From Diphasiastrum complanatum (Eukaryota > Streptophyta > Lycopodiopsida > Lycopodiales > Lycopodiaceae), in assembly GCA_029204225.1 (NCBI GenBank), contig CM055098.1, forward strand, positions 14,520,533-14,584,532: a DNA stretch of 64,000 nt, read 5' to 3'. The notes under the pieces were generated by a model. That model did not search any database. It was not told the DNA's origin and saw only the letters and a list, made by a program, of their open reading frames with translations. The translations under genes and the position numbers were made by a program. This document shows, one piece after another, positions 44,331 through 57,600 of this stretch (position 1 is the stretch's first letter; each line of letters starts with the position of its first letter).

Positions 44331-45389
44331 GTGAGGACTCGACCTGGAAGAGTACACACTTCACCAACGTCAGTTGAGAGAACCATGACGACAGCTTAGG
44401 CAAAGATGTCGTACAATGAAACGTGGAAAAAAGAAAACACATGTCGTCATCGCATCACATATATAAAATAAAATAAAAATAAAAAAAATAAAAAAATCAT
44501 TTGCTATTATCTTTTTGGGGGATTGGGAAGGTTGATTGGAAAGATTCATATCTTGGGGAAGTGATGTTACATATCACTGGCCGCTAAGAAATGATAGTTA
44601 TATTCAAAATTAATGATGATGAAGTGGAATATATAAGTTTGACACGGGTACCTTCCTATTGAGAGGGTGATTAGCTGAATTACGATAGATAAGATCATAT
44701 ACTTACGAAGAAATCCAACGGGGGCCGCGACGAATACAATGTCAACGATTGAAGAAAAGCATGGTTTTCTAGTTAATTTCCACGACTTACTCCAACAAAG
44801 GCAAGCACGAACGACCGCAACGCGAGTTTGGAATGTAGAATACCGTGTTTTTGGAATCAACATATTGTGGTGGTTGGCTTTATCCTTATGTTGTATGGAA
44901 TAATTGCAATCATACGCAAGTAGATTAAAACAGGCACCCGACTGAATTATCAAGGCGGGTGTTTCATAACCATTCCACAACAATTTTTTGTATGTTTACG
45001 TCAAATGTATATTACAAGGTGGTATTTCAAGTATATGTGTCAATGGCTGTGTATTCAACTCACTATACATAGAAAACATAAAAGTAAGGATAGTGATTTT
45101 TGAAATGAACCAAATTGCACATAATGTAGTGGTAATGCAAAAGGACAATAATACCATATATGTTATAGAAGGATATTAAAAGATGTTAAACTGGTTACAT
45201 GTTACTTAGGGAGGTTACCTACCACGGTTTTTGAATAATCCGATTCATAATGCGGATTAGCCAGCATATAAACCATAGTGAAAAGGTTGCGGTTTGCGAT
45301 TTGACAATCTAGTTACGATTGGGTTCCGCGAGTATTTGCGATTTGGCAAGGACCAACGAGTCATAACCAGGCGTCAGTGCGGATTGACA
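44331..45389. other. No gene recognised
   Basis: Between Gypsy RNase H and the coiled-coil remnant. Contains an A-rich stretch of AAATA/AAAAT units near 44462-44500. The 138-codon minus ORF at 44567-44983 has no recognisable domain. Confidence 0.5.
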
Positions 45390-46130
45390 ACGCTGGCCTC
45401 AAAGAATGGACCAAAAACATTTTGCGTACTTGGGTTGCAGACAAATTGGAGCAGTACGTCGAAGAACATGGATTGTTACGTGAAGAAAATTTGCAACTGG
45501 AAAAGTAATTAGCGGAAAGACAAGGTTTCTTACTGATCGCAAAAACATGTGATGGCTGCTTCTCACTCAAAAGCAGTCCAAGAACATGCGAACTTATAGC
45601 AATCTATGATTGAGGGTCAACAATTAAAGTAGCAGTTATCTGAAATACAAAGTATGCTTCATGAAAAGGAAGCAGAATGTCAGAAGTTGCAGGAAGAAGC
45701 GAAGGGGTTGTTGGCGGACCTTGCAAAATTGACTGATCAACTCCAGCTTGGACAAGATTCTAGGCCACAGCAGATGCAAGTCAACACCAAGATAGCCAAG
45801 CTATAGAAGATCAACCTTTGTCTCTGATACCACAAAAATCAGGAGCGAAACGACCAAAAACAAAACTGGGAAGGGAAAAGCTTATACAACATTTTGCAGC
45901 AATGGATATTCCTACGCAATATCGAGCATGCCTGGAACATTGACTATGTATTCTTGCCAGGAATGTGGGACATCACCACCAAGGAATGGGAGGAGCCATG
46001 GGTGGAACTCGTTTCTTTTCGTCGGGGGAAATGTGGTAGGCCTATTTTGGCCATGAGAATATATAAGTTGAATTCAAATGTAATTGATGGTGATTATGAA
46101 ATTAAAGTTGGTAGGTTAGTTAATATTTAG
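45390..46130 (+). pseudogene. Coiled-coil ORF3-like remnant
   Basis: Broken plus frames: WVADKLEQYVEEHGLLREENLQLEK, then QSMLHEKEAECQKLQEEAKGLLADLAKL (coiled coil), then 45894-46130 with MWDITTKEWEEPWVELVSFRR. The layout (coiled coil followed by a Trp-rich part) resembles the third ORFs of the two Gypsy elements to the left, although I see no clear sequence match. It probably belongs to the Gypsy element whose RT is at 42030. Confidence 0.45.
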
Positions 46131-47534
46131 TCATATTCATGAGGATTCTGAACAGACCGGAAACAACCGGTCTTCCTGGGGTGTTTACGAGAAGCTGACC
46201 CGACCAATTGCAGTCGTTACGAAGTGATCACGGTTATTACGAAGTTCGGTGCTACCTAGTTGCTGGATCTGAGCAGAAGTATAAAGAGGACACTGGGAGC
46301 CCAATTGGCACTCTTGATTTTACACTGTTTAGGCAGTAGTATAGTCAGGCATCAGAAGGGTGAGAGCCGAGCGCTTATATATTCAATATTCCAGACTCCA
46401 TATTCATATTGTACTGCAGGCAGCAAGATGAATTTCCTTGTCTAAGACCCTTTAAGCAATGACAGTGTTGACTCTGTTTACTATTCAATCTGTAACCCCT
46501 ACATGGAATGCGATTGAGAAAATGTTATTAGTTTGTGGATGCACCTTGTTGTGATGTATAATTCTGGGTTCTGTAATGATGATATTTTGTTAATTTGTTG
46601 GTTCGGCACTGTTGCAATGGAATATAGTATGTGAATTTGCTAATTAGTGTTAGTGGGATTGTTCTCCATGTACTAGGGGGTTATGTTGCCATAATTAGGA
46701 CCAAGTAGTTAAGGGATAAACACCCCCCTAACAGTTACAACATCCCTATTTGCTTTGTCAAGTCCAGGAGTTGGTTTAGGTCACATGCACAAACATACGT
46801 CCACACTAGCTTTTATACTTCTGTACAACAACCAACATACCTTGGTGAGGGGCAGCCTCAGTCATGATGAAAGCTAGCACTACAGAAAAAGTCAATGGAA
46901 TGAAGCCCCTAATTCCTCTTCAAAAATCCAGGAGGATTTTCCCCTTAATCAAGGCCAACAAAAAACCAGGATTTTCCCCTTAACTGGTTGAGCTTTGGTG
47001 AAACACTTTGTAACTTTCACAGTGTTGTAGAGCAATGCTTTTTGTGTAATAATATGCAAAAATCCTTTTTGAATTTTTTTTAACCAATGTCAGATAAATA
47101 AACCTTAACCGAATCTGTTTCATCTTATTTCAGATAACTTTGTCTGCCATATGAGTAATGAGTAAATTGAGATTGTTGCTTTGATCCTAATCACTGTACT
47201 ACTCATAACGTGAAATACTACAGATGAATTTACACTTGACTAGATAAAATTGATTGCCACAGGCTATAGTCAATTAAAAGCAATTCTGAGCATTAACTTG
47301 AAACGACCTCCCCAAAAGATTTAGTGCAGAATAAATAAAGAGTCAATTCCACAAAAATGTGAGTAAAACTGGTTACCTCTGCCTGGGTGAAATGACCCTT
47401 CAGAACATTCACAAGCTACAAATATAGATTGATCTATTGAAGGGGGAAGACTACAAGCAGCATGTTTTTCACCCCTGAGCTTGATGAAAAAAGGTTGATT
47501 TCCACCTATTAGTGGAGATGCAGCACATACTTTC
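46131..47534. other. Possible LTR remnant, then downstream flank of the host gene
   Basis: 46131-46500 has a TATA-like box (TATAAAGAGG, about 46279) and could be the LTR of the plus-strand Gypsy element. From about 46560 to 47534 no ORF of interest is found; this is the 3' side of the minus-strand NNF1-like gene and may contain its 3' UTR. Confidence 0.4.
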
Positions 47535-48625
47535 TCAAACCTCACCTGCAGTGGCTCCTCTCTGAATCAATCTCCGTAACTGCAAAGAAGCAAGCACAAG
47601 TGTATCAGTGACTTTGACAAGTACGACCTGCTGTATTTTCTGAAAAGCTTTAAGGACCAGTTTACCTTGCTAGCCACGGAATCAAAAGGATTAGCTTCCT
47701 TAAGCATCTTAGCTTCTTTCTGAAGAACTTCCAAACGTTCTAAAGTTTTGGCTCTCATCTCTTCTTCCTATAAAATAACAGGAAACAGAAGGTATGTCAT
47801 CAAGGGCAACAACATGAGCCATTGGGTAACATTGCAATTTTGCGTAAAGAAAATCCAATAGTTCTTCTCATTTAAAGAATGGCAACAAAAGAAAGAAAGG
47901 CTTACTTAAAAAGTATGGTTTAGCATACCTTTCATCTTGCAATTGGTCTCAACAAATAGGTAACAGAAAGTGAGCTTTGTGAATGGCATGGAGAGATCTA
48001 ACAGACCTGTTGCAGCAAAAGCTTCAAATTGTTGACTTCACAAGATTTCAACTCAATAGCATCCTTCTTGATAGCTAGCACAGGATTCCTGTATCATCCC
48101 CAAATTACAAAGGTTTGTTCTCACTGAGTTAGTGAGAGCTTGGTTAAAACACAGTTTAAACACAGCAGTCATACCATTCCAATACCACTTCAGCATACCA
48201 ACTGTAAGTTAGGCTAAGTTCATGAGCCAGTAGAATTAACGCTTTAGTCTCAAAAAGGCAAAGAGAGTAAGAGATTTTTCCCAAGACCCGTTACAAACAC
48301 AGCATAGAAGTTCATGTCAAAAACTCTAGGTTAGCCAATTTGACCACATGATTCTTGTATGGACAAACAACAATGAATTAGAAGAGATGCATGAATTTTT
48401 GTTCAAGAACAATTCACGCTTCACAGAAGTAGCTCACAGCTGTGAATGTGCATTTTCCCCCGTTTCTTTCATTTGCCTATTGAAAGTTTATAAGGGACAA
48501 AAGAGCAATATCTAGTTTTCGAAATAAATATCAGCATCGTACTTGCTTTTCAGAAGGCTCTTTTCAAGATTCTCAGCATCCAAGTCTTGAAGGAGCTTGT
48601 CTGTATAGTTCAGCTCTTCCATAAC
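47535..48625 (-). CDS. Exons 5-8 of the NNF1-like gene
   Basis: Exon 5 (48543-48625) VMEELNYTDKLLQDLDAENL; exon 6 (48007-48088) NPVLAIKKDAIELKSCEV; exon 7 (47666-47767) EEEMRAKTLERLEVLQKEAK to NPFDSVASK; exon 8 (47579-47535) LRRLIQRGATAGEV then TGA. Introns 5-7 are 454, 239 and 86 bp. Splice phases agree throughout. The translation is Glu/Lys/Leu-rich with heptad spacing, as expected for a coiled-coil subunit. An alternative last exon using a GTGAGG donor at 47540-47545 is possible. Confidence 0.7.
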
Positions 48626-51585
48626 CTGTTTCAAGAGATTACTATTGCTTTTCAGACACAAAGGTGATCTCGGCATGTTAGTTTCCCAAGATCCTATATG
48701 TACATATCTACATTGTAACAAGAGAACCACAATCAAATGTGAAGATAGATCGACGGTACCTGGCAGTGATAAACAACATGAAGTTAAATGGTATATGTAG
48801 CAATGGTCAAGGACGGGTTTTCTCAACCCTATGAGGAATTCCATATGCAAACTAAACTGGCTAATCTCCACATGGGATTAATTGGTGGTTGGCCTGGTTA
48901 AGCTATTTAGTCCATGTGCCATACGAACGTGATATCCTTTAAACCTTGAGGAATAATGTTTGACAAAATTAGCATGATTGATAGGTCTTTGAGAATTCTG
49001 ACCTTGAAGCTACAGTGGGGCCCCTGAGGAACCAATTCTAGAGAAATGTACCAGAAGGCTGGCTGCTATCATTTGCTTAATGAGAGAATCGTTTTTTGTC
49101 AGCAGTTTTGGTTCCTTTTAACTCATTAAAAAGGAGAAAACCTAAAAAGCTAAGTACTTGCAAGATAAAACACACTCTTGCTGCTTTGCAAAGGTGTAGT
49201 ATTGCCAATTTTCCAGAAGATTGTGCCACAAGAGATTTCAGCCCTCAAAAGAGCAACTATAGATTTGTAAAAGAAGGGCTGCCTTTCTAAAAGGAAATAA
49301 CAAATGCTTGATCTTGCTGGGGAAGTAAGGACGCAAGCCCTTTAACCTCATATTTGAGAATTGTCTTTGCAGGTTAGAGTTGCAATCATATTGTAGAGAT
49401 GAGAATCAGCTACAACCAGAACATTTACATAACACAATAGAGAGGAAAATGCAAATTTATTGACAAAGCACATCAAACAATCATAATCAGTGGAATAACA
49501 ATGAGGTGCAATTGTATTGTAGAGATGAGAATCAGTTACAACCAAAACATTTACCTGGCACACTAAAAAAGATGCCACAAAACTGTCAACTTTGAAGAAG
49601 CCGAAAAGCATAAACATTATACCACTGACTATATATTCATAACATAAAAGCCACCAAAATGTATATACCAAAGTACTAACCCATAAAACTGGAACCATGT
49701 CTAAACATTTGTTGCTCATGTACCACAAGGCTACACAAATGGACTGGACTACGACCACACAAATGAACTGCATAATTGAGGCATATGATGACAACTCTGC
49801 AACCAAATGAAAGCATCAAGACTCTTTCAAAGTGTGGTATTAGAACTTTGTTGCATACAATAACATACAATACCACATCAGATGGATCAAGAATGTCACA
49901 TGAATGTATACAGTTGAATAAACATGTGAATGGGATCTGCTGCCAAGAATATAGCATATTGTACATATAATCCAAGCATACCATTTGAATGTAGAAGTAT
50001 ATGATTATAATATCAATCATACCTCAAAGACACTTACAGAATATGTGTGCCATCTGAATAGTATAGTAGAAGACACACAAGACACACAGAAGCAGCAACC
50101 AAATAGTTTCCAAGCAATCTGAATTAACCACTGAGTGACTATTTGAAGCTGCAACATTGACTAAGAGAGCAGCTAAGCATCCACATGCTTAAACAAGACC
50201 ACTCGTGTGCCATGAACTATAACATCCTTATCTTCAATCTATAACCTACATGCAATAGAAAATGTTATGATGACATAACAAACATGTCCATGTATGACAG
50301 AAAAATTGATTTACAAATGACACTGTTACGTCTATGTCCGATTCAGAGGATTCGGAATAATCCTTGACGTGGATATTCGGCACTCTAGTGTACGAGTTTA
50401 TTAGTTACGCCTTGTCACTCCGAACTAGGCCTCTACACTTCCAAATTCCATTTTTTAGTTGCCAAAAACCTCTCCTCTTCTATATTCAGTCACCGTGGCC
50501 CAAGGGTGAAGTTGATTGGGGTTTGACTTTCAATTTCTAAATGGTTGGGTAGTTTGGCTCCATAGCACTCCTTTTGGCATATGCAGCAAGATCTTAAGAA
50601 TCTACACTTGGCGATCTTTACAGTGGTATCAGAGCCTGGCCTTGCATCAATCAGAAGGTGGAGTTTTTACAGCTTTTTAATAGTAGGTCCTTGCTTTTTC
50701 TTCTTGGTGGTGGAATTGACCTCCACGTAAGTGGCTTCCTCACATACACAATACGCTTATTCATGAATATCATGATGTACCATTTGCCACTCATCTCGGT
50801 ATTAATAAGATGTATCGCCTTATCTCATCTATTTACTATTGGCCACAAATGCGACAAGATGTTATTTTAGCCGTTACCAAATATTTTGGTTGTCAACAAA
50901 TGAAATCTAATCAACATACCACTGCTGGTCTTCTTCAACCTTTGGACATTCTATTGAACGTTGGGAAAGTATCACTATGGACTTTATTACCTCATTACCT
51001 CGTTCACACCATCATAATACTCAAATTCTTGTTGATGTTGACCGTTTTTCTTAAAAGGCACAATATTTACCTTGTAAGAATAAAGCCACAACAACTAATG
51101 TTGCTAGACTTTTCTTACAACATAATTTTCGGGTTCATCGTTTACCACAAACCATTACTATAATCGAGATCCTAAGTTTAGTAATAACTTTTGGACTTCT
51201 TTATTTCAGTCTTTGGGTACTAAACTACTATTTAGTAACGCATATCATCCTGAAACCGACGGTCAAATAAAATGTGTGAATCAAGTTTTAGAGGAAATGT
51301 TGCGTCACTATATTCAACAATGTCTTTCTTCATGGGAAGAATATTTGAGTTTAGTCGAATTTGCCTATACTGACTCATTGGTCGTCCCATACCACCCTTT
51401 GCCTTTTGAGGCACCCGCACCGTTACTCTTTTTCGTAATATTAAATTGCGTTGAGGTCTAAAAGCTCATTTTAAAGCCATTTAAAGGCTAGCCCCTTTCA
51501 AGGCCCTCTATTAAGGGTATTACTTGAAAGGTTGCCCATTGTGCCTCTTGGGGACCCATACCTCTTGGACACTCTTGGACAGGCT

Positions 51586-51624
<39 letters not shown>

Positions 51625-54600
51625 GTGGCGCTCTCCTAGCGCTTCTCTCCATCTCTACCTCCTAGCGCTCCATCTGCCATCTCCACATCACCCAGCGCTC
51701 CACATCCATGGCTCCATGTGGGGGAGGTACCGCCCCCCCGCTCTCCACCCCGCTCTCCACCCTGCCTTGCTGGCCCGGACAACACCACCTCCATCGTAGG
51801 TCCGCCCTCCACCTCCATCGAATCTGAATCAACATCTGCCATCGCAGCCTCAGGTGGACAAAATGCCTCAGGATCGATCATGGCAGCTCCCTCCATCGCA
51901 TCAGGACAAGCTGGATCAGCCGCACCTGTCTCCATTGTACCTCGACAATCAGTACCTGCTGTTGGTGACCTGGACAGATCAGTCGCACCTGCCTCCATTG
52001 TACCTGGACAATCAGTCTGTTTCTAGTGCTGCCTCCAAGATAGATGCCAGCTCTGCCTCCAAGATGGTCACCTCCAGTGCAACTGCCAACTAGGGACCTG
52101 CTGCCTCTTCCTCATCTGCCAGTACTTTTGATGATGACATATACACTCCAACGAAAGCATTCGAAGGCTATCTAAAGGTGGAACTGGATGCCTTACGACT
52201 TGAAATACAGCAACTTAAACGGACATTGACAACAATACTTCAAGACAATAGTGTTCTCAAGCAAAAAATCCAGATTCTAGAGGGAATGCCATCCCCAGTG
52301 ACAACTAAGATCAATGAACTGGGTGGACACCTAAGTGAACATAAGGAAGCTACGAAAACCTGGGCTTCGCTTTTTCAAAAAGAGGAAGGTAATGCTGCTC
52401 CTATGTCCGCGGTTATCTCTGCTACAATATTTGAAGAAAAATTGCGTGACTTCAAAGCTCTTAATGTTCGATTTCGAGGTGTTCTCGACACTAAAGATGC
52501 TATGAAGGAAGCACAATCTTTTTTAACTACCACGCTGAGTTTCAATACCGATGGATTGGAGAACCAAGAAAGACAATGCCACCCTCATTATTCATTTCAC
52601 ATCAAAAGAAGATCGAACCAAAATACTGAGACTCAAGTCTAATTAAAAGGCACACAAATTTTTCTGGATGAGGATCTTACCTACATCCAAGTTCAGGAAC
52701 GCAAGAAGATTTTTCAAGAGGCTAGAGCATTAGGATGTTTTGCCGTCTATCGAGATGGTTAGGTTCGATATTTGGATCGCGGTCCATCCACCTCCAGTGC
52801 CTAGGAAGTTGGGGCCCTCTGGCATAGGAACAGCCCGGAGCCCCATCCTTGTCACCCACATCATCTACGTTTTGGACTATGGAACTATAACAGCATCCGT
52901 TCTTCAGCAGCTGCAGGAGACCTAGCTAACTTTATATCACAGAGGGATATCCTTCTTTTCACAAAGACTCACGAGACTCAATTTCGTGGACTACCAGAAT
53001 CCAGATTTTCATGGTTTCAGATGGTTTTCAGCCTTTCGCCTAGAGATTAGATCTGCAGGAGGTAGAGGTTCTGGTGGAGTTGCATGTTGATACAGAGACT
53101 CATTACAGCCTACCATTTCTCTGGTTCGACAGGATGAGCAGGCACGTTTTTTGTGGCTTCAAGTTCTTGGCCAGAGTATTTGGCTTGATAGGGATTTGTA
53201 TCTAGCAGTTTGCTATTTTCCACCGGAGTCTTCGGTTTTCTTTTTCCATACAGGTTCGCCATATGCTGACCTCTCCTCAGATATTCTCCTTTATGGGGAG
53301 CGCAGTTATATACTTCTGGCGGATATAGTTTCATAAACTTACGGATAACCCTTTGAGGATACCTCTCATTGTGTCTTTACTTGGCCAGTTTCAACGATGA
53401 AACTTTTTACCTTTTTGTTGATTGGGCACGGGGTTAGGAGATTATTCCTTCTCACATGCTCATCATATTAGGATATACTAGATCTCTCTTCATCTACTTC
53501 CTCTTATATAGAACGTGCCCCTAAATATACATTTAATAACGCATACACTAATCTTTACCAAGATGCTCTCACTTCCATCCTCCAAAATTTTCCATATGAT
53601 TGCCCACTCCATTCCCAAGCATCGTCCCTTACCACTACTCTTCATACTGCCGCCTCTATGGCTTTCCCATCCAAACACCGCAAATAACCCAATTGTCCGA
53701 AACTTCATCATCCTCACCAACCTTGGTATGATGATATATGTAAACAACTCCATTCTCAAGTTAATCCTATTGTACCATCACCTCATCTTCGTCATCTCAA
53801 ACGTTTATATAGTTATACTTGCAGCTATAAAAAAAGCATATACGAAACTTTTGAGGGGAAACGCCTTGTAGACCTTCTCTATAGTTCCTCCTCTGGTGCT
53901 TTTTGCCATGAGTTTATCCCCCGTGCTCCACCTCCTTTGCTGAAAGACTTACGTTGTTGGACTGAATATGCCACTCTACTTTATACCTTCCCATTGTGAT
54001 TTCTCCTCGCCCCTCCACCTTCTCATTTTTCACCCCTGCTATGGTCTCTCTTGCCATTGAGAAACTGAAGACCCGTCGTGCTTGTGGCCTTCTACCACTG
54101 ACCATGTGTTCACACTTCGTGCTATCATTGAGGAGGCTAGATCCATGCATGAGAGAGTCTATTGTTGTTTTGTGGATTTCAGGAAGGCTTTTGACTCAGT
54201 TCCACGTCATCTACTCATCCAGCGGCTGAGGGATCTTGATTTTTCTCCTGATACCATACAGCGGGTCATGGCACTAGTTGGTTTGAGGATGCTTCAGATC
54301 AGATGAGGGTCTCTCAGAGAGACTTAGGAGTACCATTGGGGTGAAGCAGGGTTGTTCCCTCTCCCTGTCAGACTCCAAATCTGAAACTTCACTTAAAACC
54401 TGGCCTATCCCGTGCACAACAATCAGCAATGTCGATCCCTGTCAATTTCCCAGCATGTACAAAGATCAAAGCCCACGAAACATGGTGGAGCTGGCTGCCT
54501 TGTCTCCTCCCAACCTTTGCTGCATAGATTATGATCAGGAATGCCTTTCTCTAGGCTCACTTATGCACAATCCTCAAGCACCCCTTAACCCTGACCTTTC

Positions 54601-57600
54601 CTAACGTCGACACATGGCCAATTCCATGCACAGTCGACACTTGCCACTTGGCAGTACCTTGACACATAGGCAAGTGAGTAGGCTGACATGTGTCACTCAT
54701 ACACTGGACCAAGTGTCCCTGTGAGCATGTGGCATGTGTCATGTTTGACCGGTCAACCCTGACATGTGTCACTCATTCATTGGACCAAGTGTCCCAGTGA
54801 GCATATGACAAGTGTCCCATTGACTAGTCAACTCTCCTACATTTTAGGAGGTCAGTCCAGCCACTCCTAATAAATGACCCAATACCCCATGCCAAAGCTA
54901 AGCACGACTCTCTGAGGCCCAATGCCAACTAATTACAGTTTATTTACAATTTACTTACAAAGGTCACCACAGGCTGGTGACTTAGCCATTTCAGTAATTA
55001 CAATAATTACAAAACGTACATGTGTCTCTGAAAACTGTAAATAACCGGGACAGGGAGTAAAGGCTCTAACATCCCTTCCCACTCAAAAAAAGACATCGTC
55101 CGCGATGACCAAACTAGGGTACTGTGCATGCAAACCGTGCGCGGTGTCCCAGGCAACATCTGTAAGAGGTCTTCCATGCCAAGCAACTAGATATATCAAG
55201 GTCAAGTGGTTACCCAGATGTTTCTCCCGCCTATCAAATATCCTTGTTGGCTCATGGATCTCCTCTCCATGCTCCTGAATAGAGTCACAACTGACTCATC
55301 TCCGTACACCGGAGTTGTCGACAACAACTGGCCTAATCAAGCCTCCTATGATAACCAGCATCCCATACTACTGGCGATCACACTCGGCTCTCACTAGCAC
55401 CACGATTGCTTGTCTTAAATTTTTTCAACTAACTCAAGCATCTTACTCATAGAGTTAGAAATCAACTGTACTAGGCGCTTTGAGGAATTCCCACCGTAAC
55501 AAAACTAGTGGAGCTGGTGGAGCTGGCTGCCTTGTCTCCTCCCAACCTTTGCTGCATAGATTATGATCAGGAATGCCTTTCTCTAGGCTCACTTATGCAC
55601 AATCCTCAAGCACCCCTTAACCCTGACCTTTCCTAACGTCGACACATGGCCAATTCCATGCACAGTCGACACTTGCCACTTGGCAGTACCTTGACACATA
55701 GGCAAGTGAGTAGGCTGACATGTGTCACTCATACACTGGACCAAGTGTCCCTGTGAGCATGTGGCATGTGTCATGTTTGACCGGTCAACCCTGACATGTG
55801 TCACTCATTCATTGGACCAAGTGTCCCAGTGAGCATATGACAAGTGTCCCATTGACTAGTCAACTCTCCTACATTTTAGGAGGTCAGTCCAGCCACTCCT
55901 AATAAATGACCCAATACCCCGTGCCAAAGCTAAGCACGACTCTCTGAGGCCCAATGCCAACTAATTACAGTTTATTTACAATTTACTTACAAAGGTCACC
56001 ACAGGCTGGTGACTTAGCCATTTCAGTAATTACAATAATTACAAAACGTAAATGTGTCTCTGAAAACTGTAAATAACCGGGACAGGGAGTAAAGGCTCTA
56101 ACATCCCTTCCCACTCAAAAAAAGACATCGTCCGCGATGACCAAACTAGGGTACTGTGCATGCAAACCGTGCGCGGTGTCCCAGGCAACATCTGTAAGAG
56201 GTCTTCCATGCCAAGCAACTAGATATATCAAGATCAAGTGGTTACCCAGATGTTTCTCCCGCCTATCAAATATCCTTGTTGGCTCATGGATCTCCTCTCC
56301 ATGCTCCTGAATAGAGTCACAACTGACTCATCTCCGTACACCGGAGTTGTCGACAACAACTGGCCTAATCAAGCCTCCTATGATAACCAGCATCCCATAC
56401 TACTGGCGATCACACTCGGCTCTCACTAGCACCACGATTGCTTGTCTTAAATTTTTTCAACTAACTCAAGCATCTTACTCATAGAGTTAGAAATCAACTG
56501 TACTAGGCGCTTTGAGGAATTCCCACCGTAACAAAACTAGTAGGCCTAAAACCATATTGGGCCACCAAAAGTTACAGAGGATCATCTCATAGGTCCAATC
56601 CACACCCGGATGACTAGCACCAGTACTATCATAACATAAATGCAAAATCTCCCTACACAGCCCTTTACTTAATACTAACTAAAATGGGGAGTTTGCCATT
56701 TCCTTTAACTATACCATCTGCCATGGCATACTTCAGGCAATGAGAGCAAAGAGATCAGAGCTCTCCTTTTGAGACTCTACTTGGCCAAGATTTACCTCTC
56801 TTACAACCTCTTACAATAAACAATGAGGATCCTCTTGCTGAATTTATCTGATCTCAGGTCATTCTCTATGACCACAAAAGACATTTGATACAATATACAA
56901 GATAATGCATCAAGCACACAATTTTCGATACCTTTCCTGTACCGAATTTCGATGTGAAATTCCTGCATCAATTCAGCCCACCTGACTAATTGCAGAAATA
57001 CATAAAAATGTCATGGTCGGCGTATACAAACCCGCACCACACAAAAAAATGCCTCCATACTTTCAAAGCATGGACAATGACATACAACTCTTCTGAGCAG
57101 GGTTGAGCTTCTCACTCACAAAGGCCACTGGCCTACCCTCTTGCATCAGAATTGTCCCAACGATGACATCACTTGCATTCGTTACTATGACAAATGGTTT
57201 CTGAGGGTCTACTATCTTTAATGTGACAAAGTCAGCCACAACTTGTTTCAAAGCGTTGAAACTTCCGTCCACTTATTATTCTATAGCATATTTGGTCAAA
57301 GGTGCAGCCATGTGTGAACAACTCTTCACACCTTGCACAAAACCCAAACAATCCAAGAGAGCCTCTCAATACCGTCAAGTCTGTAGGTATAGGCCACGGA
57401 AGGAGAACAACTTTCCTTGGATTCGGTTTTATGCCTTCAGCTAACACAATAACACCCAAATATGCTATCTTTTATTATCATTAGCAAACAAGATTTTATC
57501 CCTCAGGGTTGACAAATAGTTCTAAGGTGAGTTACATACGTCACCACAACTGTAAACCAAAACGTCATCCATAAACAGTTTGAGTACATCGTTCATCAAC

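Larger units (their letters stand above)
41880..46500 (+). mobile_element. Plus-strand Gypsy element (Tat/Athila type), heavily decayed
   Basis: Contains RT and RNase H (42030-42283 continued at 43783-44330), and further downstream a coiled-coil ORF3-like remnant (45390-46130) and a possible LTR with a TATA-like TATAAAGAGG near 46279. The RT box FLDDFCLYGD resembles Tat/Athila RTs. Gag, protease and integrase were not found. It is interrupted by the chromovirus derivative at 42284-43777. Removing this insertion and one GAAGT copy restores the RT frame (AKIEV joined to IENMCF). Confidence 0.7.
51590..54350 (+). mobile_element. L1-type LINE, broken, interrupted at RT
   Basis: Plus-strand non-LTR retrotransposon in intron 4. 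A CT microsatellite (51591-51622) and a CT-rich leader come first; then ORF1 (about 51718-52740) and ORF2 with AP endonuclease (about 52930-53340) and RT (about 54060-54350). RT is cut in the GVKQGC motif by insertion of the LTR at 54366. The region 53340-54050 is frameshifted. Confidence 0.75.

Noticed and set aside
44567-44983. 138-codon minus ORF
   Set aside because: No recognisable motif and no supporting context; not listed as a gene.
54557-56429. Pairs of identical small ORFs at 1032-base offset
   Set aside because: Identity is explained by the tandem DNA duplication of an LTR; the ORFs have no coding features.
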